64,000 bases of DNA, from positions 62,001-126,000 of the forward strand of contig OZ253540.1 in NCBI GenBank assembly GCA_965262485.1, in the 5' to 3' direction. This document shows, one piece after another, positions 52,439-61,776 of the stretch (positions are counted from its first letter, which is position 1; the number at the start of each line of letters is the position of its first letter). The DNA is from Bin87 sp965262485. Its GTDB lineage: Bacteria > Chloroflexota > Dehalococcoidia > Lucifugimonadales > UBA3495. The translations under genes were made by a program, and so were the position numbers. The notes under the pieces are model-generated. The model was not told the DNA's origin. It saw only the letters and a program-made list of their open reading frames with translations, and made no database searches.

Positions 52439-53134
52439 ATGATCATCTCGTCCACCAGCCTGATATCCGACGCTTTCGACACGCTGTTGCGCCTGTGGGT
52501 GCTCTGCGCCCTCGCCTCCGCTTTCGCCGTCATCGTGAACGGTTGGTGCCAGGCGGTAGCGGCAACGCTTTTTGGCGACCCGGCTCCGAGAGCGCAGGGA
52601 CGCCTCTTTGGCAACCCGATTCGACATTTCGATCCCGTTGGTTCAATCCTGTCCACCATGACCGGATTCGGGTGGGGCCGCGCCGTTCCCGGCAACGCAA
52701 CCCGACAGAGAAAGTGGCCGTCAGTCGCCATTGCGGCGGCCGGGCCGGTGGGGAACATTACGGTGGCATTCCTGCTGGCAGCCCCCATCAAGGCGGGCTG
52801 GCTCTCCTGGTCCAACCCCTCTCCCGATGGCCTGGTTCTGGTAATGACCGGAGGGTTGCAGTCGGGTATCTCCGATGTGGTTGGGCTGTTGGTGGTTTAC
52901 AACCTGCTGATGGCGGTATTCCACATCCTGCCGTTCGCGCCGCTCACCGGCTACCGGGTGCTGGCGGCCCTGTTGCCGGCATCGGCCGCCGAGACGCACC
53001 AGAAGTTTCAGCGTTTCGCGCCGTTGCTCCTGGTAGCGCTGGTGTCCGCCAGCTACGTGCTTCCGCCGGGACTGCTGTGGTCCACCATCCTGCCGGCAGC
53101 GCAGTGGCTCGGCGGGTTGGCCACCGGCTACTGA
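52439..53134 (+). CDS. Catalytically dead M50 paralogue
   Basis: This 231-residue membrane protein aligns with its upstream neighbour, including position 34 onward, but the zinc motif HEFCHA reads NGWCQA, so His34, Glu35 and His38 are Asn, Gly and Gln. The Asp of LPPLDG is Thr in FAPLTG (HILPFAPLTGYRVLAALLP). The GRLFGNPIRHFDPVGSIL loop and the AAAGPVGNITVAFLL helix are conserved, so the fold is kept. It may bind or regulate the active paralogue. The start ATG 52439 is slightly uncertain. Confidence 0.75.
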   Translation: MIISSTSLISDAFDTLLRLWVLCALASAFAVIVNGWCQAVAATLFGDPAPRAQGRLFGNPIRHFDPVGSILSTMTGFGWGRAVPGNATRQRKWPSVAIAAAGPVGNITVAFLLAAPIKAGWLSWSNPSPDGLVLVMTGGLQSGISDVVGLLVVYNLLMAVFHILPFAPLTGYRVLAALLPASAAETHQKFQRFAPLLLVALVSASYVLPPGLLWSTILPAAQWLGGLATGY

Positions 53135-53148
53135 ACCAAACCGGCCGA

Positions 53149-53949
53149 CTACCCGGTCGGCCCGAACCGTTCGGTGCGAATCGATCCCTCCGGGATACCG
53201 ACCGACAGCAGGGAATCCGCCGCCGCTTCCACAAATCCGGTTGGCCCGCACGCATAGCACAATGGAGCTGCGGGTCGGCAGTTCAGGCCATCGAGTGTCG
53301 CCAGACAATCCGCCAGCATGGCAGCATCAATTCGCCGGGCGTATCCTCTCCAATCCGGCGGTTGTTGACGGGTGAAAGAGTAGGCTACTTCAACCCGCTG
53401 GGTACGGGTGGACAACGCATCCAGCCAACCCCGATAGATGATGTCCGCCGGCGTGCGTACCGAGTACAGCAGCAGTGTGGGCAACCCTGGGGCCGCCGTT
53501 TCCCGGTGCGCCAGCATAGATCGCAACGGCACGATGCCGGATCCTCCCGCCAGCAAAAAGAGCGGCCCGCCCATCTCTTCCGTCCAGGTAAATGGCCCGC
53601 CGATGGGACCCCGAACCTCCAGCACGTCGCCCGGCTGCACCACCTCGTGGAAATACGGCGACACCTCGCCGTCCGTTATCAATTCTACGGTCAGGTCGAT
53701 GGTATCAGCGGAGCCGGATGCAGTATCAACGGGCGCCGACGCCACCGAGTAGGAACGCTGGGCCTGATATCCGTCGGGGGCGGTGAGGCGCACGTCGTAG
53801 TGCTGCCCGGCGCGGAAGGCCCGGGGATCGCTCAGCCGCAGCGTGAACGTCTTGGCCCGGTGCGTTTCCACCGTTACCCGCTCCACCTCAGCCGTCTGCC
53901 ACGGCGTCGAGGCGGTTGATGGCAATGTTTGTGCTCCGGATTCAGACAC
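53149..53949 (-). CDS. FAD-dependent oxidoreductase (ferredoxin-NADP reductase-type)
   Basis: The 266-residue protein has the FAD-binding QRSYSVASAPVDT (RxYS, about 65-77), VLEVRGPIGGPFTWTEE, then the NAD(P)-binding GPLFLLAGGSGIVPLRSMLA (about 128-147) and a C-terminal CYACGPTGFVEAAADSLL. There is no 2Fe-2S domain, so it passes electrons directly or to a separate carrier. It lies 80 bp downstream of a molybdopterin oxidoreductase gene on the same strand; reductase-plus-molybdoenzyme pairs of this kind are common, so it probably serves that enzyme. Confidence 0.85.
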   Translation of the reverse strand: MSESGAQTLPSTASTPWQTAEVERVTVETHRAKTFTLRLSDPRAFRAGQHYDVRLTAPDGYQAQRSYSVASAPVDTASGSADTIDLTVELITDGEVSPYFHEVVQPGDVLEVRGPIGGPFTWTEEMGGPLFLLAGGSGIVPLRSMLAHRETAAPGLPTLLLYSVRTPADIIYRGWLDALSTRTQRVEVAYSFTRQQPPDWRGYARRIDAAMLADCLATLDGLNCRPAAPLCYACGPTGFVEAAADSLLSVGIPEGSIRTERFGPTG

Positions 53950-54029
53950 GGCCCGGGACTACGCACGGAGTGAGCGGCGGTGCGTGGCGCGCCGGCGGGC
54001 TGGGGTAGGCAGTAAGCGAGACAGTGTAG

Positions 54030-54635
54030 CTAGTCGCCCCAGTACCGCTGTTCTTTCCACGGATCGCCGTACATGTGATAACCGTATTGCTCCCAGAACC
54101 CCGGTCGGTCGGCGTCCATGAACCGGATGCCCTGCAACCACTTCGCCGACTTCCAGAAGTACAGGTGCGGGACAACCAGCCGGGCCGGCCCGCCGTGTTC
54201 CGCCGCGATGGGCTTCCCATCAAACTCAAAGGCAACCATCCCGCGCCCGTCGATCACGTCCCAGGTTGGCAGGTTCGTGGTGTAGCCGCCGTAGGAAAAC
54301 GCCATGATGTATGGCGGCGCGTCGGTGACACCCGCGGCGGTCAGCAGGTCGTCAATTGTAACGCCCTTCCAACTTGTATCCAGTTTGCTCCACTTGGTCA
54401 CGCAGTGGATGTCCGTGTGAATCTCCGTCACAGGCAAATCGCGAAACTCTTGCCAGGTCCACTGACCCAGCGGTTCGCCGTCCACGCCAACCAGCGAGAA
54501 CGTCCATTGTTCCAGCGGTACACGCTGCGTCGGGCCGGCGGTCAGCACCGGGAACCCGCGTTCCAGGTACTGGCCGGGCGGAATGGGTCGTGGTGGTGTT
54601 TCGCGGCGGCGTCCGAAAAATCCCCGGGTGGTCAT
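54030..54635 (-). CDS. Sulfite oxidase-like molybdopterin oxidoreductase
   Basis: ATG 54635 is preferred over an upstream GTG because GAGGAG lies 9 bp before it; length 201. The sulfite-oxidase-fold core shows FRDLPVTEIHTDIHCVTKWS, where the Cys near residue 80 should bind molybdenum, then TSWKGVTIDDLLTAAGV, YGGYTTNLPTWDVIDG and EHGGPARLVVPHLYFWKSAK. No Tat signal is visible, so it seems cytoplasmic. The reaction (for example reduction of an S- or N-oxide) is unknown. It is followed by a flavin reductase. Confidence 0.87.
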   Translation of the reverse strand: MTTRGFFGRRRETPPRPIPPGQYLERGFPVLTAGPTQRVPLEQWTFSLVGVDGEPLGQWTWQEFRDLPVTEIHTDIHCVTKWSKLDTSWKGVTIDDLLTAAGVTDAPPYIMAFSYGGYTTNLPTWDVIDGRGMVAFEFDGKPIAAEHGGPARLVVPHLYFWKSAKWLQGIRFMDADRPGFWEQYGYHMYGDPWKEQRYWGD

Positions 54636-54992
54636 CGGCACGAACTCCTCATCATTTCAGTCGAAGCATCTGGCGGAAGGCGTCCGCCATATTGGCTGTA
54701 TATTTGTACTTGAATCAAGGTTGTTATCGGGTCTGAAACCTGGCGGCATACCATTTCATATACCTATTATCTCGCGTTGATTTTGCTTCGTGTTTAGCCG
54801 CCTTGGATCATCCGCTATGCGCCTCGCAGCTATCCCGAGCGGGCGCTACGGTGACAGAAACGGTACACAAACCCTGCAAATATGTCAAAGTTGTTGCACC
54901 TGTTCTCCAGGGCTATCGCATTTGGATTTTGGCGAGTTGGGGAAGGACAATAACTCAGAATCTGGCCAGCGGTGAACCACTTGCAGCCAGGC
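54636..54992. other. Intergenic stretch, no supported gene
   Basis: A plus-strand frame from about 54803 reads VHKPCKYVKVVAPVLQGYRI and might be a short protein, but it runs into the family A repeat at 54993 and has no ribosome-binding site. Nothing else is recognised. Confidence 0.4.
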
Positions 54993-55145
54993 TAGAGTGT
55001 GTTGACAAATACCGTCATTCCCGCGAAAGCGGGAATCCAGTGGCCGAAGTCGTTAATCACGGTTCTGATTCTTTCATCATACCCTCTCTGGACTCCTGCT
55101 TTCGCAGGAGTGACGGGCTGGTTTGCTACTTGTCAACAGGCTCTA
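54993..55145. repeat. Family A MITE adjoining the DHH gene stop
   Basis: The ends TAGAGTGTGTTGACAAAT and, inverted, TAGAGCCTGTTGACAAG flank mirrored GTCATTCCCGCGAAAGCGGG and CCTGCTTTCGCAGGAGTGAC. The TA at the right border is inside the TAG stop of the minus-strand DHH gene. Confidence 0.75.
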
Positions 55146-56018
55146 CGTTGTCGCTGACGGCGGCGGCTCGGCCCGAACCACTGGCGGCTGGCTCTGGATG
55201 GTCTGGCTGAATCCGGCCGCGCCTGGGTGTCCGCCCCCGCCGAACTGCTTGGCCAACCGGCTCACGTCGAAGCCGTTGCTGCGGCTGCGCAGGCTCCATT
55301 TTCTGACCGTGGGCGACAGGTCAAAGTAAATGGCCGCGAACGGCGACTCCGGATGCGCGTTGACCAGGTACTCGCCGATTTCGCTCTGCATGATCGGTGA
55401 GTTGACCACCGGAACCCGATGTTCTCCCACTTGCCCGAAGTGTGCTGACTGGGCGATCTGTCGTACGTCCTGTTGCTTGCTCCGGAGGATGGCCTTGCCG
55501 GCTTCCACCGCTCTCAGCTGGCCCTCGGCAGTCTCAAAGTCCCGGGCGATGTTGTCCCAGGTAGCGAAGTCCATCTCGCGTGAGCTCAGATACGCGGATA
55601 CGGCGCGGCTATCGGGCAACTCCCAGGTCCAAAGGTCCTTGTCCTGGACGTAGAGCAGGAGCGTGGGCACCGCCGACCCGGTGTGGAAGTGTTCCCAGCT
55701 CAGGACCGCGCCCGATTTGGAAAGGTCGATATGGCAGTTGGGCAGTTCGGACAGTTCCTGCGCTGCGGTGATGTGGTGGTCCAGCAGGATCACGTTGTCC
55801 TGCCCATGCCTGCGATGCAGCTCGCCCATCCGCTCCCGGTCAAAGGAGAAGTCCAAGATGTAAACCCCGGCGTCGTCATCCATCTGGGGAATTGGGTCGC
55901 CGTGATTCATGGGCAGGTACTGGGCCCGTTCTCCCAGAACGCGGTGGGCAGCCCACGCAGCGCCGAACCCGTCGGGGCATGACGCATGGTAAATGACCGC
56001 GGTCTTCTCTCTTTGCAT
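55143..56018 (-). CDS. DHH-family phosphoesterase
   Basis: GGAG precedes ATG 56018; 291 residues. YHASCPDGFGAAWAAHRVLG (about 10-29) with the first Asp, GVYILDFSFDRERM, VILLDHHITAAQEL (DHH motif, about 78-91) and the C-terminal DHHA1 loop KQFGGGGHPGAAGFSQTIQS (about 255-274) place it among oligoribonuclease/exopolyphosphatase-like DHH proteins. The expected DxD near the N-terminus is visible as CPDG. It probably hydrolyses short RNA, cyclic dinucleotide products or polyphosphate. Its TAG stop is formed at the border of a family A MITE. Confidence 0.87.
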   Translation of the reverse strand: MQREKTAVIYHASCPDGFGAAWAAHRVLGERAQYLPMNHGDPIPQMDDDAGVYILDFSFDRERMGELHRRHGQDNVILLDHHITAAQELSELPNCHIDLSKSGAVLSWEHFHTGSAVPTLLLYVQDKDLWTWELPDSRAVSAYLSSREMDFATWDNIARDFETAEGQLRAVEAGKAILRSKQQDVRQIAQSAHFGQVGEHRVPVVNSPIMQSEIGEYLVNAHPESPFAAIYFDLSPTVRKWSLRSRSNGFDVSRLAKQFGGGGHPGAAGFSQTIQSQPPVVRAEPPPSATT

Positions 56019-56520
56019 GTTTGTCTCCATACCGGTGGCCGCGGCTGTTGCATAAAAGCCCCGGCCCGCTCGCGCATTGACATCTCGCCTGAGCGGTCGT
56101 GGGTCCGGCTCCGATGCAGTCGTGGATGCGGAGTCCGAGGCTATCCCTGGATGGTGGGCATTCCAGCAATTGGTGGCGGCTTGCCGCAGAGTGTGGATGT
56201 TGGACGTACTCGTCGCCGGCCGTTCCGCCGGAGGCGATCATCATCACAACCGTTCGCGTTGGAAATAATATCACCGCTGATCTTCAGACCGCTGTCTCTG
56301 GGACAGTGGAATACGTCCGGTGATTTGGACAGCCCGGAAAACCAGCTTTGATACAAAGCCGGTTTCCGCCGGTTCAGGGACATGGAGAGGTACGTTTCCC
56401 CCGTGTCCGAAGTATGTGGAAACGGGGTTGAAATCCCGTGTTGACGTGCATTAATTCGCCTCGCGATAATGGACTTTATCGTGCATCTTTTACCCGCCGA
56501 AATCGCCCCGAAATCCCGCC
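56019..56520. other. Intergenic stretch, no gene recognised
   Basis: About 500 bp without a supported gene. The only notable motif is a short mirror (AACCAGCTTTG and CAAAGCCGGTTT) near 56340-56365. The DNA probably belongs to the decayed zone that follows. Confidence 0.4.
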
Positions 56521-57276
56521 CACGTGGCCCACTTTACTGCGGCCCTTGACAGTTCCTGGTTGCGGGAAGACCCGGACGCTAAGGCCATCGCCCTGCTGAA
56601 CCAGCTGAAGTCTACCCATCCCGACCGTTCCAGCGACACTCACTTACGCACGCTGGAACGCAGAGTGCAGCAGTGGCGCGGCATCACGGCCAAAAAACTG
56701 GTCTACGCCACGGCTGGTGAACCGATGGCGGACCCCCCTGCAATGCCGGAATTAGCGCTGCCTGGGGTGGGCCCCAGGTGGCTAAAGTTTCGGTAACATC
56801 TCTCAATGAGGCAACAGCCGTCAGGACTAATTGTCGTCTATCATCCGCCTTGGAACCGGTGCGTCTGGACGAGGCAACAGTCTTGACCGTTGCAGAAAAG
56901 GATGTCGTCTGCAAGGCGCCGAACCCGTGGGAGCGTCCGCTTACGCCAACCCAGAAGGCCTGGTGGAAGGCGATCTAGCAGGGCTAGGCTGAAAGGGCTG
57001 TCCCTGCGGGCCGTCGCCAAGGAACTCGGGGTCGCACGAGACACCGTGCGCAAGTACGCCTACGCCGAACAATCGCCCACCAAGAAGCTCAGTGCCCAGG
57101 AACGGGACAAGCTGTTGGCGCTACGCAAATCCCCAGCCGTAGCCAATAACCAAATGGACATTTTCGCTTTCCATTTAAACGGACAGAATCGCTGGATATC
57201 AACACATCTCAAAGAGATTTACGATCCGGATGGAATCCCGAGTTTGCCACCATGGGAGATGAAAAAATTCTGGTAA
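56521..57276 (+). pseudogene. IS21-like transposase fragments
   Basis: The first part reads SSDTHLRTLERRVQQWRGIT, matching the remnant at 14390-14495. After a break, 56970-57150 reads KGLSLRAVAKELGVARDTVR and KYAYAEQSPTKKLSAQERDK, the N-terminal helix-turn-helix of a transposase. The end (NRWISTHLKEIYDPDG) is unrelated and unidentified. No catalytic domain remains. These pieces are immobile and in mixed order, as from successive insertions and deletions. Confidence 0.5.
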
Positions 57277-57309
57277 TCGCCAACCCTAACCAATTCCAAG
57301 CCCAGTGCC

Positions 57310-59875
57310 TCAAACCCGGTCATGGCATATTCGTTTGTTGGTCTGGTCGGGGCCAGCGTGGGCCGTCGGGCGCTTGACCGCGTTGGCCGCCTTCACCCGG
57401 ACGAACGCCTCACCAGTCGCCGTCAAGCCGTCGGAGTCGACGACGGTGAGGAAGAAGCGGTAGCCCGCGTCGGCGGTCAGGCCGGTGGGCGCGGTGACGG
57501 TGAGCGTGGCGCTGGCCGTGTCCGTTGGAGGATCAGGGTAGGCGCGCCGGGGGGTTCGTCTGTACCCCTGACCACAGATAGGTCAGCGTCTCCCCGGGGT
57601 AGCCTGTGCCGCTGCCCCGCAGCGTGATGGTGACCCTTTCCTGGACCTCCTGGTTTTTCGCCGGCTTCCGCCATCGGCGCGGCCTTGACCCTGACGGTCA
57701 CCTCGGCGGTGTGCGTCAGATTCTTGTTGTCCGTCACCGTCAGCCGGAAGCGGTAGGTGGTGAAGGTGGCTCGGCTGCTGGTGTCATTGCTCAGCGTGCC
57801 CCCGGTCAGGCCAATCTGCTCCCACAGGTAGCTGACGATGCGGCCGTTGTCCAGGCTGTCGTTGCTGCCGCTGCCGTCCGGGGTTACCCGGGTGTTCTCC
57901 AGGAAAGCCTCGGCCCCCTCCGGGTAGTTGACCACCGGGTGGGCGGCGGGCGGTATCTGGAACGTCTCCGGGCCCAGGTCCTCGATCCGGACGTACACCG
58001 TGTCGCTGTCCTGGTTGCCGTTACGGTCGGTCACGGTAAGCTTGAACCACAGGTTGATGAACTCAGGGTAGGTCTTGGTCAGGGTCGGGGCCGTGAAGGA
58101 GGGACTGACGCCATTGGCCCCGCTCGTCGGTTACGGTCACCCGGAACTGGTATTCGCCGGCCGGTGTGCCATAGTTTTCCAAACCGTGGATGGGAATGTC
58201 CACCGTGTCGGTGCCTTCCTCGAGCGCCCAGGGATGATTCCCCTGGTTCGGCGCGTATAGGTCACAAAGCTTCCGTCTTCCTGCTGCTGATAAATCTCGA
58301 CCGTCCTGGGCTCCGCGCCGTTCATCACGGTGCCTGCCAGTTGCGGCCCGGCAATCTGCTCCCATTGGTAGGTCAGCGCCCGGCCGGGGCTTTCGCCGGC
58401 GACCAGCCGTATCTTGCCTGGGCGCGACGCCTTCCACCGGCCAGTCCCGCTTGCAGTCACATCGCCACTCAAGGACGGCCTGCGTCTATGGGACAGCGTG
58501 TAGGTGCCCATGCTGCCGTGGCCAGTGCCGTCATTGTGGGGGTACCATCTTCTTATCGTCGCGGCGCCCTCGATGAAGATGGGTTCATCCCTCTCGCCGA
58601 GACCGTCGTTCAGCGGCGTGATGGTGATGGTCGTGCTGCCCCGGTTCCACCAGGGGCCGATGGTGATGCTGGGCTGGACCGGGGCATAGGTGTAGTCGTT
58701 GGCGTTGTCGCCGGACAGGGTCAGCGGGAAGGTGAGTCCGTGGCCCGGAGCGAAGCCGGCGCCGTAGCTGCCCGAGGCATCCCGCAGCACGGCGGTGACA
58801 GTGGCCTGCTGGGCACCGCCGTCCTCGGCCAGCGCCCCGGGACTCACCCGCAGTTCGACGCCGGCGGGCATGGTTCCCTCGCCCAGGTCGTAGTCGCCGG
58901 TCCTGGTCTCGGCCCCGGCCTCTTGCCGGGTCTTCACCTCGTCGCCGTCCCGGTCCGCCTTCAGCTTCGGGTAGTCCTGGACCGTGCGGAAGTCCCAAGG
59001 GTAGTCCAGCGTGTTGTCGCCGTCCAGGTCCACGTCCACGTTCCAGTTTTCGTAGATGTAGAAGTAACGGAGGGTGCCCCGCAAATCGGAACTGGTTTGA
59101 CCCTGGTGGATGCTGAGGTCTTCCGCTTTGGGGTTGCCCGGGCGGACGTGGCCGGAGATGGGATATTAGCTGTCGGTGACGGTCCCGGTACTGGCTCCCA
59201 CCAATCCGTTGGCGCCGCCCTGCACATCGTTCACCTTGCCCAGGGCGTAGGATGCGGTGATTTCGCCGCCGCTGTGGCCCACCAGGGCGCGGGTGTCGTT
59301 GCCGCCCCCGGTTACATCGACGTTGACCAGCCCGACGTTGCGGACGGTCACCTCATTTAAAGATATGCCCGAACGCCCGTTCCGGCCGGTCGTCCGGTTG
59401 ATGAACAGGTCGGATATGACGTGGCCGTTGCCCTCGAAAATAGCCTCAAAGGAACTGCCGCTGGTCTACCCGAAAATGCGCGCCCAGCCGGCCCCGTCGT
59501 TCCAGTATTCGTCGCCGGCGTCGGCGGTGAGATTGCCGTTGGTGTCGAAGTCCAGGTCGGCGGTGAGTTCGTAGCCCTTGCAGGTCATCGGGCAACCCAT
59601 TTTCGGGAATGTCACGACTTTGCCGCCGGGGAAGGCTTCGAGATACGCGGCTTGGTCGGCGGAGGTGGGAGCGCCGTTGCCAAATCCGTCCCAGCGCATG
59701 GCGTTCAGCTGCGCCAGGTTGGACACCTCGATGAGGCGGTCGTTATCGACGTCGTAGTCAATGAAGTCGTCCTGGGCCATAGCCGTCCCGCCGGAAAGCA
59801 GGAACGCCCCGGACAGGGCCAGAGCGACACGGCGGCGAGGGCCAGGAACAGGCCGGCCAGCCGGCGCGGCGTCAT
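57310..59875 (-). pseudogene. Broken secreted surface protein with Calx-beta and PKD-type domains
   Basis: ATG 59875 begins MTPRRLAGLFLALAAV, then after a frameshift ALALSGAFLLSGGTAMAQDD completes the signal peptide. DYDVDNDRLIEVSNLAQLNA is a module common in surface proteins of this group. The frame is stopped by TAG (59468-59466) and TAA (59168-59166) yet continues with FEAIFEGNGHVISDLFINRT and TLRYFYIYENWNVDVD. A Calx-beta unit (SITIGPWWNRGSTTITITPL) and PKD-like repeats (FRLTVTDNKNLTHTAEVTVR) follow in three frames down to about 57310, where it is truncated. It is inactive. Confidence 0.75.
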
Positions 59876-60135
59876 TCTGCACCACCTTTCGCAGCGGGGC
59901 GGAAGCAGGCCCCCGCAGGCGGAGGACGTTGCGGGCGTTGTGAAGGGTGTGAACACGGCGACAGACCTCTACTGTTATTGCAATGACGGTCAGTGTGATG
60001 CGGATTGCTTTTTCGACGGCGGCAGGCATCGAGGGATATGCAAGCATCTCCCCGTGATTGGCGAATCGGCGAGTACTATGCACAGAATTGTTATAAGATT
60101 GCTGTTACAAAAGCCTTCAATTTCTATCATTTCTT

Positions 60136-60660
60136 GTGAGTATTAGTGTAAGCAATCGTAATCACCCCAGCAGCCCCAACCTCGGGATGATCCTTAGAGG
60201 GGCTCAGGATGAGCGGGGGAGGGGACGGGTTTTTACCTGGATGGACAGGATGAGCCGGATGGACAGGATTTTTGGGTCAAAGCAATCGCATTTTGATTCT
60301 ATTGATCTCGTCATTCCCGCGAAAGCGGGAATCCGCCCACTCCTGCCCCGGTGGATTCCGGATCAAGTCCGGAATGACGACGGGGGTTCGCCACCCCTGG
60401 CAACAGGGTCGCCACGCCCCTCAACAAGCTCAGGATGAGCGGGGGTTCACCCTCACCCCAACCCTCTCCCATCAAGGGAGAGGGGGAGGGGCCTTTTTTA
60501 CCTGGATGAACCGGATGGGCCGGATGGACAGGATTTTTTGGGTGGGGTGGCTCGTCATTGCGAGCGCACCGCGGGGATCCAAAGTTGGACGATGCAACAA
60601 AAGCGCCCATTTTGTTACACTGCTGCCCATGACCACCACCAGCAGAGTACGCGCCGCACC
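60136..60660. repeat. Mosaic of short repeats
   Basis: A family A core (GTCATTCCCGCGAAAGCGGG to CCGGAATGAC, about 60307-60383) is surrounded by duplicated GGATGGACAGGATTTTTGGG (about 60255 and 60520) and an inverted CCTCTCCCATCAAGGGAGAGG. No gene is seen between 59876 and 60691 beyond these. Confidence 0.6.
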
Positions 60661-60691
60661 CGGGGAATCCACACCGAAAGGGGGAAGAGTG

Positions 60692-61585
60692 ATGCAAGAG
60701 AAGAAACGTATGACTACCAGGCTCAAGGAGCTGTTTGAGCGTCCGGAGGTTTTCGTTCTGGCCGGCGGGATGAACGCCATGGGCGCGAAGATGGCCGAAG
60801 CGCTGGGGTTCGAGGCTTTTTACATGTCCGGGGGAAATACCTCTGCCCAACTCCTGGGTTGGACCGAGGGCGGGACCAGTATGCGAGACATGGTGGACAA
60901 TGCCAGGCGCATCGTAAACACGGTGGATATTCCGGCGTTCGTTGACATGGATACCGGCTACGGAGATGCCGTTACGGTCTACGAGACGGTGAAGGAGTAC
61001 ATCCGGGCCGGGATAGCCGGCACCCACCTGGAGGACCAGACCTACCCACCCAAGTCCGGCCCTCGCCGCCGGTGCGTTTCCATCGCAGAGATGGTCGGCA
61101 AACTTCGGGCCGCTATGGACGCCAAGATGGAGCTGGACCCGGACTTCGTCATTGTGGCCAGATGCGATTACGCCGGCGTCCCCGGGGCAACCTTCGAGGA
61201 TGTTATGGAACGCTGCCTGGCCTACAAGAGCCAGACCAACGTGGACGTAGTCTGCCCCGCCGTATCGTCCTGGGAGGACAACCAGGAAGCCATCCGCCGG
61301 ATTCCCGGTCCGGTGCTGCCCCTGTTCACCCACGGGAGCCAGACTCATCCCACTTTGGAAGAGTTGCAGGAAGCAGGGGCCGCCGCGGCCTGGTATCCCG
61401 GCCTCACTACCATGGCCGGGCTTCAGGCGTCCTGGGATTTCCTCAGCGATTTCCAGGAACGCGGCACCCCCGCCATCGACGATTTCCTGGCGACGGCTTC
61501 TCAAAGCAGGTGGGGCGTGGCCAGCAACGGAGGCATCCTGGGGGCGCAGCGCATTCGGGAGATGGAGGACAAGTACCTGCCATAA
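60692..61585 (+). CDS. Isocitrate lyase/PEP mutase family protein
   Basis: ATG 60692 follows GGGGGAAG, giving 297 residues. RPEVFVLAGGMNAMGAKMAE (about 17-36), AFYMSGGNTSAQLLGW, PAFVDMDTGYGDAVTVYETV (about 87-106), AGIAGTHLEDQTYPPKSGPR (about 112-131) and FVIVARCDYAGVPGATFEDV match the ICL/PEPM barrel with its metal-binding Asp-Glu set. The KKCGH loop of methylisocitrate lyase is replaced by YPPKSGPRRR, so the reaction is undetermined. It is distantly related to the enzyme at 37838-38725. Confidence 0.85.
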   Translation: MQEKKRMTTRLKELFERPEVFVLAGGMNAMGAKMAEALGFEAFYMSGGNTSAQLLGWTEGGTSMRDMVDNARRIVNTVDIPAFVDMDTGYGDAVTVYETVKEYIRAGIAGTHLEDQTYPPKSGPRRRCVSIAEMVGKLRAAMDAKMELDPDFVIVARCDYAGVPGATFEDVMERCLAYKSQTNVDVVCPAVSSWEDNQEAIRRIPGPVLPLFTHGSQTHPTLEELQEAGAAAAWYPGLTTMAGLQASWDFLSDFQERGTPAIDDFLATASQSRWGVASNGGILGAQRIREMEDKYLP

Positions 61586-61625
61586 CAGGACGATTGCGAA
61601 GTCGTTGGCCAGCCTGTTCTCTCCG

Positions 61626-61690
61626 CTCATCCTGAGCCCGTCGAAGGATGGTTGCTCGTGGTTCGACGAGCTCACCATGAGCGGGTGTCA
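61626..61690. repeat. Palindromic repeat, family D
   Basis: CTCATCCTGAGCCCGTCGAA is mirrored by TTCGACGAGCTCACCATGAG. Related half-copies occur at about 13768-13826, 46438-46462 and 29062-29080. Confidence 0.6.
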
Positions 61691-61776
61691 AGGGACTTTG
61701 CAATTGTCCTGCCTGCCGTAAGGGAGACCGAACCAGGAACACGGCATACTGCCACCATGGGTTGAGGGAAATATCG

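Noticed and set aside
54803..55000. Small protein frame upstream of the family A element
   Set aside because: No ribosome-binding site, and the frame continues into the repeat; kept only as a note on the intergenic stretch.
57606..59360. A 584-codon plus-strand frame over the surface-protein relic
   Set aside because: The minus strand shows clear Calx-beta and PKD-like sequence; the plus frame is a mirror of its composition.
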